From Saprospiraceae bacterium (GTDB lineage Bacteria > Bacteroidota > Bacteroidia > Chitinophagales > Saprospiraceae): a stretch of DNA of 35,602 nucleotides. The DNA lies in assembly GCA_027030635.1 (NCBI GenBank), contig JALVES010000141.1, positions 1 through 35,602 on the forward strand, written 5' to 3'. Within the stretch, counting starts at the first letter, position 1. Each line of letters starts with the position of its first letter. Position numbers and translations under genes: made by a program. Of this stretch, positions 1 to 6,762 are shown piece by piece. Under the pieces are notes generated by a model. That model was not told the origin of the DNA and ran no database searches. It saw nothing but the letters and a program-made list of their open reading frames with translations.

Positions 1-1
1 T

Positions 2-793
2 GTGGAGCACGAAATCTGGGAGCGCATCGCTGCCAACGAACGCAACTTGCTCAAGCGGAGCTATCTCGAAGTGCTTGCCCGCCGCCTGAAAGCCTACGAG
101 CTGGAACAGCTCCATCGTGCCGATATGCTGTTGCCCATTTCCGGCCGCGACCTCCTGCGTTTCAAAGAGCTGGGGTATGAGGGGCCCGTTATGATGCTGC
201 CCATCGGCCTGGAGCTCGAGGCTTATCAGCCCGATTACGACTCCTTTGAGCGTCCTGCATCCATCTCTTTTATAGGCTCCTTAGACTGGCTTCCCAATCT
301 TGAAGGTCTGGAGTGGTTTCTCAGGGAAGTGTGGCCGGAAGTGCAGAGGAAAAACCCCTCTTTCACGCTTCACGTGGCCGGCCGGCACATGCCCGCCCAT
401 CTGAAGCGCCGCCAGTTGCCGGGTGTCCGTTGGCATGGCGAAGTCGAAGATGCCCGCGCCTTCATCAACGCCCACAGCCTGATGGTGGTGCCGCTCTTTT
501 CGGGCAGCGGCATGAGGGTGAAAATCCTCGAAGGCATGGCCCTGGGTAAGGTGGTTTTGACGACCACCATGGGCCTCGAAGGCATCTTGGCGCAAAACGG
601 CCAGGAAGTGCTGGTGGCAGATTCTGCCAAAGCTTTTGTGCAGGCCATAGAGTTTTGTCTGAATCATCCCCGCCAAATGCTGGAAATTGGCCATAAGGCG
701 CGTACCTTTGCACTGCAACACTTCGACAGCAAGAGCATGGCGAAAGCCCTGTTGAAAACCGTGTCGAAGGAAGTTGTGCAACCGCTTGTATGA
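2..793 (+). CDS. Glycosyltransferase, GT4/group 1 type (5'-truncated by window edge)
   Basis: This is the C-terminal part of a retaining GT-B glycosyltransferase that would transfer a nucleotide-activated sugar during cell-surface polysaccharide synthesis. About 263 residues are visible and the frame is open to the left edge, so the N-terminal acceptor domain is missing. The donor-binding Rossmann half is clear: a strand at residues 86-95 (SISFIGSLDW), then HVAGR near 124-128, and the family signature around 166-195 (SGSGMRVKILEGMALGK) with the conserved Glu177 that contacts the donor sugar. The stop codon at 791-793 overlaps an ATG at 790, an ATGA arrangement that recurs in this gene run, so it is probably co-translated with the next glycosyltransferase. 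Family assignment is firm. Donor and acceptor sugars cannot be told. Confidence 0.88.
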   Translation: MEHEIWERIAANERNLLKRSYLEVLARRLKAYELEQLHRADMLLPISGRDLLRFKELGYEGPVMMLPIGLELEAYQPDYDSFERPASISFIGSLDWLPNLEGLEWFLREVWPEVQRKNPSFTLHVAGRHMPAHLKRRQLPGVRWHGEVEDARAFINAHSLMVVPLFSGSGMRVKILEGMALGKVVLTTTMGLEGILAQNGQEVLVADSAKAFVQAIEFCLNHPRQMLEIGHKARTFALQHFDSKSMAKALLKTVSKEVVQPLV

Positions 794-805
794 AATCGCC
801 TTTTC

Positions 806-2011
806 GTGAATGGAAGCCTTGTTTTTTTGATCTTATTTTGGTTGGGCATTGTCGCCACGCTTTACTCCTACGTGCTGTATCCGGCGCTCATAGACCTGCT
901 GGCCCGCGACAAGCGCTTTTGGCCCGAGCACTGGCCCAAAGGGCGCCCCTTGCCGCGCGTAACCGTCCTCATGGCCGTCCACAACGAAGAGGCCGTCTTG
1001 CCCGACAAGTTTGTCCGCCTCGATGAGTTGGATTATCCCCCTGAGCTGCTGCACATTTACATCGGCTCGGATGCTTCTACAGATGCCACCAATGCGCTCT
1101 CAGAGGCTTATGCCGCAGGGAGGAGCCGGGTGCGGTTTTTTGCCTTTCGGCAAAGGAGGGGCAAGGCTTCGATTTTAAACGATTTGGCGAAAGCCGCCAT
1201 AGCAGAGTGCCCTGCGGGGCCACAACACATCTTCCTCATTACCGACGCCAACGTCATGCCCGAGCCCAATGCCGTGCGCGAATTGGTGGCGACTTATGCC
1301 CATCCGGAGATTGGTTTGGCGGAAGCCCGCCTCATTCCCCTCGGCCGGCGCTATGACGGCATTTCGCGTTCGGAGCGGGAGTACATACGCAGGGAAGCGC
1401 GCCTGAAGTATCGCGAAGGGCTGCTCGGCGGCGTCATGGCCGGCCCCTTTGGCGGTTGGTACAGCCTGCGAAGCGATTTTTTCTGTCCCATTCCTTCGCA
1501 TCATCTGGTGGACGATTTTTATCTCGCCATGTGTGTGTTCGAGCGCGGCGGTAAGGCTGTCGCCAATTTGGATGCACGGGTTTACGAGACCGTTTCTCAC
1601 GAGATAGGCGAGGAGTTTAAGCGCAAGCTGCGCATCGGTGCGGGCAATTACCAAAACCTCTTTCGCTTTTGGCGGATGTGGTTTCCGCCTTTCAACCTGC
1701 GGGCCTGGGTGTTGTTTTCTCACAAGGTGCTGCGCTGGTTGATACCCCTTTTATGGTTGTTGTCTTTTGCCTCTGCCGGGGTTTTGTGGTGGATGGGCAT
1801 GAGTCTGTACGGCTGGGCTGCTTTGGGCATGTTGCTGCTCCTCGCAGGCCTCCCTTTGCTGGATATGCTTTTGAACGCTCTGGGGATTCACGTGTTGCTA
1901 TTGCGTAATGTGCATTATTTCACCGCCATGAATGCGGCTCTGTTGCTGGGTTTTTTGCGTTACCTTCGCGGCATCAAACAGGGTGTTTGGCAGCCAACCA
2001 AAAGAATATGA
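806..2011 (+). CDS. Membrane-anchored family 2 glycosyltransferase
   Basis: An inverting GT-A glycosyltransferase with membrane segments, of the kind that builds or extends surface polysaccharide at the inner face of the cytoplasmic membrane. An N-terminal hydrophobic helix (residues 5-25) precedes the GT2 domain: [11 protein letters not shown] at 52-62, GSDASTDAT at 88-95, a DxD-like ITDAN at 145-149, the catalytic-base region VDDFYL at 235-240, and a basic [10 protein letters not shown] segment near 272-281. Two or three hydrophobic helices close the protein (about 300-330, 335-360, 370-388). The open frame starts at a GTG 12 nt after the previous stop. A better-placed ATG at 790 lies in another frame and would join this frame only if one T of a seven-T run (822-828) were skipped, so the true N-terminus is uncertain. 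The stop overlaps the ribBA start by ATGA. Confidence 0.88.
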   Translation: MNGSLVFLILFWLGIVATLYSYVLYPALIDLLARDKRFWPEHWPKGRPLPRVTVLMAVHNEEAVLPDKFVRLDELDYPPELLHIYIGSDASTDATNALSEAYAAGRSRVRFFAFRQRRGKASILNDLAKAAIAECPAGPQHIFLITDANVMPEPNAVRELVATYAHPEIGLAEARLIPLGRRYDGISRSEREYIRREARLKYREGLLGGVMAGPFGGWYSLRSDFFCPIPSHHLVDDFYLAMCVFERGGKAVANLDARVYETVSHEIGEEFKRKLRIGAGNYQNLFRFWRMWFPPFNLRAWVLFSHKVLRWLIPLLWLLSFASAGVLWWMGMSLYGWAALGMLLLLAGLPLLDMLLNALGIHVLLLRNVHYFTAMNAALLLGFLRYLRGIKQGVWQPTKRI

Positions 2012-3189
2012 ATAAGCCGGTAAACCACATGGAAGAAGAGACCATCAAGTTGAATACCATTGAAGAAGCGCTCGAAGACCTTCGGGCCGGAAAGGTCATC
2101 ATCGTCGTGGATGACGAAGAGCGCGAAAACGAAGGCGATTTTGTCTGTGCAGCCGATTTGGTAACGCCCGAGATTGTCAACTTCATGGCCACGCACGGGC
2201 GGGGGCTGATTTGCATGCCCCTCGAAGAGCAGCGGGCCCGGGAGCTGGGCTTTAAGCGCATGGTAGATGACAACACGGCTCTGCACGAGACGGCCTTTAC
2301 CGTTTCGGTGGACTACAAATTGGAGGGCTGCACCACCGGCATCTCCACTTACGACCGTGCCACCTGCATCCGCGCCGTAACCAGGCCGGAGAGCAGGGCA
2401 GAGCACTTTGCACGCCCGGGGCACATCTTCCCCCTCATGGCCAAGCCCGGAGGCGTTTTGCGCCGCACCGGACATACCGAAGCTGCCGTAGATTTGATGC
2501 GCCTCGCAGGGCTTTATCCCGCCGGCGTCCTGGTCGAAATCCTCAATCCGGATGGCAGCATGGCACGCCTGCCCCAGTTGATGGAAATTGCCCGCAGGCA
2601 CGGGCTCAAAATCATCAGCATAGCCGATTTGGTGGCCTACCGCATGAAAAACGAACGCCTCGTTACGCAGGAATTGAGCGGGGAGGTAGATACGCCTTTC
2701 GGCAAATTTGAGCTCTTGCTGTACTCCCAAAAGCTCAACGGAGACCTGCACTTCGCCCTGCGCCTCGGCAGTTGGAGCGAAGAAGAAGCCGTACCGGTAC
2801 GGGTAGAATCTTCACCCACAGCGCGAAACCCCGTGCTGTCTATGCTCAACGGTGCCGACTACCGCATGAGGGAAAGCCTGAGACGCATAGCTGAAGAGGG
2901 CAGGGGAGTCTATCTCTTCATCCAACAAAGCGAAAAAAAAGTGGATGTGCTGGAATGTGCCCGCCGCTTTCTGGAGAAGAGCGAAGAGAAAGAACACCCG
3001 CCTCAACAGCCTGCACCCTACGAACATGCCCAGCGCGATTTGGGCATAGGCGCCCAGATTTTGCGCAGCCTCGGCCTGCGAAAAATGCGCCTGCTCACCA
3101 CCGACCCCACCCGCCGCCGCCTCGGCCTCGAAGGCTATGGACTGGAAATCGTGGAGTGTATAGAAATCCCCGAGCGGGGCGTTTTGTAA
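2008..3189 (+). CDS. ribBA: RibBA-type protein: 3,4-dihydroxy-2-butanone-4-phosphate synthase with degenerate GTP cyclohydrolase II domain
   Basis: The RibB half (residues 12-212) converts ribulose 5-phosphate into the four-carbon precursor of riboflavin. Its active-site motifs are intact: [11 protein letters not shown] at 35-45, TGIST at 110-114, the GHT motif (RRTGHTEAA) at 152-160 and VEILNPDG at 176-183. The C-terminal half (about 225-393) has the fold and tail of GTP cyclohydrolase II ([14 protein letters not shown] near 344-357, [11 protein letters not shown] near 373-383). It lacks the three zinc cysteines expected near 268-282, and the usual RQEGRGIGL segment is replaced by [11 protein letters not shown] at 305-315. 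RibB activity is therefore expected; GTP cyclohydrolase activity is not. I chose the ATG at 2008 because it overlaps the upstream stop (ATGA); an in-frame ATG at 2029 is the alternative. Confidence 0.93.
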   Translation: MNKPVNHMEEETIKLNTIEEALEDLRAGKVIIVVDDEERENEGDFVCAADLVTPEIVNFMATHGRGLICMPLEEQRARELGFKRMVDDNTALHETAFTVSVDYKLEGCTTGISTYDRATCIRAVTRPESRAEHFARPGHIFPLMAKPGGVLRRTGHTEAAVDLMRLAGLYPAGVLVEILNPDGSMARLPQLMEIARRHGLKIISIADLVAYRMKNERLVTQELSGEVDTPFGKFELLLYSQKLNGDLHFALRLGSWSEEEAVPVRVESSPTARNPVLSMLNGADYRMRESLRRIAEEGRGVYLFIQQSEKKVDVLECARRFLEKSEEKEHPPQQPAPYEHAQRDLGIGAQILRSLGLRKMRLLTTDPTRRRLGLEGYGLEIVECIEIPERGVL

Positions 3190-3204
3190 GCCAATCCCAC
3201 ACCT

Positions 3205-4230
3205 ATGAAAAGAATCATCTTACTCACCCTCCTCGTCCTGCTTGCCGGATTTGGCATCTGGGGCTATCAGAAGTACAGAGATTACCTCCGGCCGAATGTG
3301 CCCCGCGAGTTGAAAGACCACATCCTGCTCATCCCCACGGGCAGCACCTTTGAAGAAGTGCGCGATCGGCTGTACGAAGAAGGCTTCCTTCTCGACACAG
3401 CTTCCTTCAGGCGCGTGGCCGAAAAGCTGAAGTACAAGCGAAAAACCATGCGTGCCGGCCGCTTTGAAATTCAACCCGGCTGGACCAACCTGGAGCTGGT
3501 GCGCCATCTGCGCAACGGAAAACAAAGCCCGGTAAACGTCGTCATCACCGCCGAGGCCCGCCTGCCGGAGGATGTGGCCGCCAAAGCAGCCTCCTTCATA
3601 GAGCCCACCGCCGAAGAAATGAAGCAGGCCTTTGAAAACGACTCCCTCATCAAAGCCCTCGGCTTCAAACCGGAGACCTTCATCAGCCTTTTCATCCCCA
3701 ATACCTACGAGTTCTTTTGGAACACCTCCCCCGAAGCCTTTTTGCAACGCATGAAAAAGGAGCACGACCGCTTCTGGAAAATGAACGACCGCCTTGGCAA
3801 AGCCCGCAAACTCGGCCTCACCCCCGAAGAGGTCTATACCCTGGCCTCCATCGTAGAGCGCGAAACCAACCGCAACGAAGAAAAAAAACGCATCGCCGGC
3901 GTCTATCTCAACCGCCTGAAAAAAGGCATCAAACTCCAGGCCGACCCCACCGCCGTCTTCGCCCGCCGCGACTTCACCACCTCCCGCGTAACCGATTACC
4001 ACACCAAATACGATTCCCCCTACAACACCTATATGTACGAAGGCCTCCCCCCGGGCCCCATCAGCATGGCCTCCATAGCCAGCATAGATGCCGTGCTCAA
4101 TCCCGAAAAACACGACTACATCTTCTTCTGCGCCAAAGGCGATGGCAGCGGCCTGCACAACTTCGCCAAAACCCTCAGAGGACACAATAAGAACATCCGC
4201 ATTTATAAGAGGAATTTGCGGGGGAGGTAG
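3205..4230 (+). CDS. mltG: Endolytic murein transglycosylase MltG
   Basis: YceG/MltG-family lytic transglycosylase, which cleaves nascent peptidoglycan glycan strands at the outer face of the cytoplasmic membrane and helps terminate chain growth. A single N-terminal membrane anchor (residues 3-20) is followed by a LysM-like region (about 35-110) and the catalytic domain. The signature ASIVERET begins at residue 214 and places the catalytic glutamate at 218. It is followed by RIAGVYLNRL near 229-238 and by LQADPTA and SPYNTY motifs. At 341 residues it has normal length for the family. The start lies 15 nt after ribBA, so it is probably the last gene of that transcription unit. Downstream is a repeat-filled gap with no recognisable terminator. 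Confidence 0.95.
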   Translation: MKRIILLTLLVLLAGFGIWGYQKYRDYLRPNVPRELKDHILLIPTGSTFEEVRDRLYEEGFLLDTASFRRVAEKLKYKRKTMRAGRFEIQPGWTNLELVRHLRNGKQSPVNVVITAEARLPEDVAAKAASFIEPTAEEMKQAFENDSLIKALGFKPETFISLFIPNTYEFFWNTSPEAFLQRMKKEHDRFWKMNDRLGKARKLGLTPEEVYTLASIVERETNRNEEKKRIAGVYLNRLKKGIKLQADPTAVFARRDFTTSRVTDYHTKYDSPYNTYMYEGLPPGPISMASIASIDAVLNPEKHDYIFFCAKGDGSGLHNFAKTLRGHNKNIRIYKRNLRGR

Positions 4231-4268
4231 GTTGTCGGTTGTCTGTTGTCGGTTGTCTGTTGTCGGTT
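4231..4268 (+). repeat. Heptanucleotide array A (GTTGTCG/GTTGTCT)
   Basis: Five full units of the 7-mer GTTGTC(G/T), alternating G and T in the last position, plus a partial unit, beginning directly after the mltG stop codon. A shorter related stretch (CTGTTGTCTGTTGTG) occurs at 4329-4343. Seen directly in the sequence. Confidence 0.9.
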
Positions 4269-4352
4269 AACGAAACTATAGGATCGGGGTGCTGACGTAA
4301 GGAAGACCCCCGAGCCGGCCTGAGTACCTGTTGTCTGTTGTGTTGGTTTGTT

Positions 4353-4400
4353 GTTTATTGTGTATCGTTTATCGTGTATTGTTTATCGTGTATCGTTGAT
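4353..4400 (+). repeat. Heptanucleotide array B (GTTTATY/GTGTATY)
   Basis: Three 14-bp units, each made of two 7-mers (GTTTATT or GTTTATC followed by GTGTATC or GTGTATT), then a degenerate unit GTTGAT. It has the same 7-bp period as array A but a different sequence. It lies in the gene-free stretch between mltG and the propeller gene. Confidence 0.85.
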
Positions 4401-4454
4401 TTATTGTTTAGTGGTTTTGTGTGATGAACGTAAGCAGCTTGGTCCAGAATAAAA

Positions 4455-4492
4455 AATCTGTGAAATCCGGTAATCCGTGTAATCTGTGATTC
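4455..4492 (+). repeat. AATCTGTG-type degenerate repeat, copy 1
   Basis: A run of imperfect 8-11 bp units (AATCTGTG, AAATCCGG, TAATCCGTG, TAATCTGTG). The core GTGTAATCTGTG recurs in the other large intergenic gap at 9321-9332, so this is a dispersed intergenic repeat family rather than a chance run. Confidence 0.65.
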
Positions 4493-4496
4493 TGAC

Positions 4497-4595
4497 GATG
4501 AACGTGATGAGCGTAACGAGCGTAACGAGCGTAACGAACGTAACGAACGTAACGAACGTAACAAACGTGATGAACGTGATGAATGGGATGAATGG
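4497..4595 (+). repeat. 9-bp tandem array (AACGAACGT-type), 11 units
   Basis: Eleven contiguous 9-bp units run from GATGAACGT through AACGAGCGT, AACGAACGT and AACAAACGT back to GATGAACGT and GATGAATGG. Variants are graded, with the most alike units in the centre and divergent ones at both ends, as expected of an array growing by slippage. Because 9 is a multiple of three it creates a spurious open frame reading Asn-Val-Thr/Met repeats; nothing suggests it is translated. Confidence 0.9.
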
Positions 4596-4639
4596 AATTT
4601 GGGGAACTCACCACGGGGGCACGGGGTTCACGGAGGGTT

Positions 4640-4709
4640 CATTCTCCATTCTCAATTTTCAATTCTCCATTCTCCATTCTCCATTCTCAATTTTCAATTT
4701 TCCATTCTA
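4640..4709 (+). repeat. Heptanucleotide array C (CATTCTC/AATTTTC), 10 units
   Basis: Ten consecutive 7-mers of the form (C/A)ATT(C/T)T(C/A): CATTCTC five times, with AATTTTC and AATTCTC variants interspersed. It ends about 20 bp before the stop of the minus-strand propeller gene. It is the third heptad array in the same 480-bp gap. Confidence 0.9.
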
Positions 4710-4729
4710 TGAACCACTATTCTGAAATC

Positions 4730-6676
4730 TCATTTTATGATGAGTATGGTGCTAAAACGCCTGCTGTCGTCGGTTTCACAGTAGAGATAATAGACTCCTC
4801 GGGACAGTCCGTGTTTCAGGGTGATTTCTTGTTTTCCCGAAAAGGTTTCTTCTTTGATCATTTGCCCTAAGGCATTATACAGGGTAAGTTGTAATCTGCG
4901 GTATTTGTGATCTATATGGAGATGGAGTGGTTCTGTTTCCAAGACCGGATTGGGGAATAACAGGAGGGGCAATGATCCCTGTAAATCGCTGATGTTTGAA
5001 AGGATTATTTGCGTACATGCCGAAGTGTCTATACATCCGTTTTGAGAAATAATGACAGCATAGGAGCCATTTTCGGCAGGTACAAAAACTTGTTGCGTTT
5101 GGCCGGGTATGGCTGCGTAGTTGTTTTCACAATCTACCCATTGGTAATCGGCAGAATTTGCTGCTGCTATGAGTTGAGGGGGCTCCCAACTAACTGCTGT
5201 TTCTACGGGGATGATGGTTAAGTTGATGGTGATGATGCTGTCTCCACAGCCTTCTGCATTGGGGATGTTGTCTTCGTAGATTCCGCTTTCGGTATAAAGG
5301 GCATTTCCACTGGGAGTTATGTAAAATTGGCAAGACGTAACGGAAATGCTCGAACTTGTTGGCTCGCAAATTTCAAATACGCGAACATTGCCCGCGTCAC
5401 TCCCTCCGGAATTGGAAGCATACGGGGAACTAACAGCGACGATGGTTGCATCTTCTGAAATGGCTATCGCCTTGCCGCAACGATCGCCTGATGATAAGCC
5501 CGGAATATCTGTTTGTTGCGCATTCCATTGGTTGCCGTTCCATCTGAAAATGTAAAGACGCCCTACCGGAGAACCGGAATTTCCAAAATAGGGCGCTCCT
5601 ACAAAGAGGACATCGCCATCAGAAGAAAGGCATACGCGGCTTCCAAAGCGGCTGTTTGGGACTCCCTGGAGAAAACTTCCTTTGGCCTCCCAAGAGGAGC
5701 CCGTCCATTGGAAAACCTGGACTTGCCCGGCGTCGGTACCGTTTTCGTTGTTTCGAAAGGCGCCTATGGCCAGGGTTTGTCCGTCTTGAGAAAGAGAGAC
5801 TGTATTGCCCAGATAAGAAAGCTGAACAGTACCCCAAATAGCGTCTCCTTGTTGCACCCAATTTCCACCATCTAAGGTATAAACTTTTACTTTTCCTGCG
5901 TAGGCGGCCATTTCTCCATTCTCCGAAATGCCGATGGCAACGGTATGGCCGGTACTTGATATGGAAACGGCATCGCCCCAACGCTCATTCGGATGTTCTC
6001 CCGAAAGAACAGCAGTTTCCTGCCATGTGTTGCCATCCCATTGATAGATGCGTGCCTGTCCTGCAGCAGGTAAAAAACTTGGACTGTAAAAAGGTATGCC
6101 GACGATCAAAGTCATGCCATCGGCAGAGATATCTAAAGACATGCCAAAGAAGATGTTGTCGTCATCGCCTTCCAAGGCTTCTCCCATAGGGGTCCATTCA
6201 TTTCCGTTTCGCGAATAGACTTGCACTTTCCCTGCTCCGAATCCGTAGCTGTTGGTATGGCCGGGAGCGCCTACCGCCAGAATTTGCCCATCGTCCGACA
6301 GGGCGACAGCATAACCGAAAAGTTCAGAAGCTTGGCTTCCTTCAAGGGAAGCTCCTGCTATCTGCCAGTCATTGCCATCCCAGGAGAAGGTTTGTACCCT
6401 TCCTGCAGCCAACATGGAGTTAATGTTATAGGATTTTGCTCCGACAACCATAAATTGTCCGTCTGAAGACATGGCTACTGAGAAGCCGAATAGCTCTGTT
6501 TCTTGCTCACCTGTTAAATCACTTCCTAATTGAATTTGTGCAATTGAGATGCTCCGGAAGTTGAGTATAAGAGCAAGCAGAAATACATTTAAAATGAAAC
6601 GGTTTGGGCTGCGCAAGCTGTTGGAAATTCCCCAAAACATCGAAGTGAATGGCGAGTGTGTTGTGTCTTTTTTCAT
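4730..6676 (-). CDS. Secreted seven-bladed FG-GAP-like beta-propeller protein with T9SS type A sorting domain
   Basis: A large secreted protein predicted to be exported by Sec and then by the type IX system. A hydrophobic signal segment (FILNVFLLALILNF) is followed by seven copies of a blade motif of the form (L/F/W)G..(V/L).(L/I)S.DG....VG, spaced about 55-60 residues apart and each followed by a Gly/Asn-Trp strand. This matches a closed seven-bladed propeller. The C-terminus is a type A sorting domain: LLFPNPV, then LTLYNALGQMI, then GVYYLYC, ending in ILIIK. Ligand and function are unknown; such proteins are often surface adhesins or repeat scaffolds. The frame is open up to an ATG at 6718, but the start at 6676 (or 6640) puts the signal segment closer to the N-terminus. 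It lies 86 nt after the next minus-strand gene and may be co-transcribed with it. Confidence 0.88.
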   Translation of the reverse strand: MKKDTTHSPFTSMFWGISNSLRSPNRFILNVFLLALILNFRSISIAQIQLGSDLTGEQETELFGFSVAMSSDGQFMVVGAKSYNINSMLAAGRVQTFSWDGNDWQIAGASLEGSQASELFGYAVALSDDGQILAVGAPGHTNSYGFGAGKVQVYSRNGNEWTPMGEALEGDDDNIFFGMSLDISADGMTLIVGIPFYSPSFLPAAGQARIYQWDGNTWQETAVLSGEHPNERWGDAVSISSTGHTVAIGISENGEMAAYAGKVKVYTLDGGNWVQQGDAIWGTVQLSYLGNTVSLSQDGQTLAIGAFRNNENGTDAGQVQVFQWTGSSWEAKGSFLQGVPNSRFGSRVCLSSDGDVLFVGAPYFGNSGSPVGRLYIFRWNGNQWNAQQTDIPGLSSGDRCGKAIAISEDATIVAVSSPYASNSGGSDAGNVRVFEICEPTSSSISVTSCQFYITPSGNALYTESGIYEDNIPNAEGCGDSIITINLTIIPVETAVSWEPPQLIAAANSADYQWVDCENNYAAIPGQTQQVFVPAENGSYAVIISQNGCIDTSACTQIILSNISDLQGSLPLLLFPNPVLETEPLHLHIDHKYRRLQLTLYNALGQMIKEETFSGKQEITLKHGLSRGVYYLYCETDDSRRFSTILIIK

Positions 6677-6762
6677 GGCAGGTACTGATTTGAGTTTTGT
6701 GGAGGTTGTATTTCGCATTTAGGTGAAAAAGTGCAATGATTTTGTGTTGGTTCGTCTAAAGT

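Noticed and set aside
3220-4185. Long minus-strand open frame opposite mltG
   Set aside because: Low-complexity Gly/Phe/Val-rich translation typical of a shadow frame; MltG motifs on the plus strand are complete.
4497-4595. Possible CRISPR array
   Set aside because: Units are contiguous 9-mers without spacers, and no cas genes are present.
4486-4725. Small open frame reading Asn-Val-Thr/Met repeats
   Set aside because: Produced by the 9-bp tandem array; a repeat unit divisible by three has no stop codons by default. No promoter or homologous feature.
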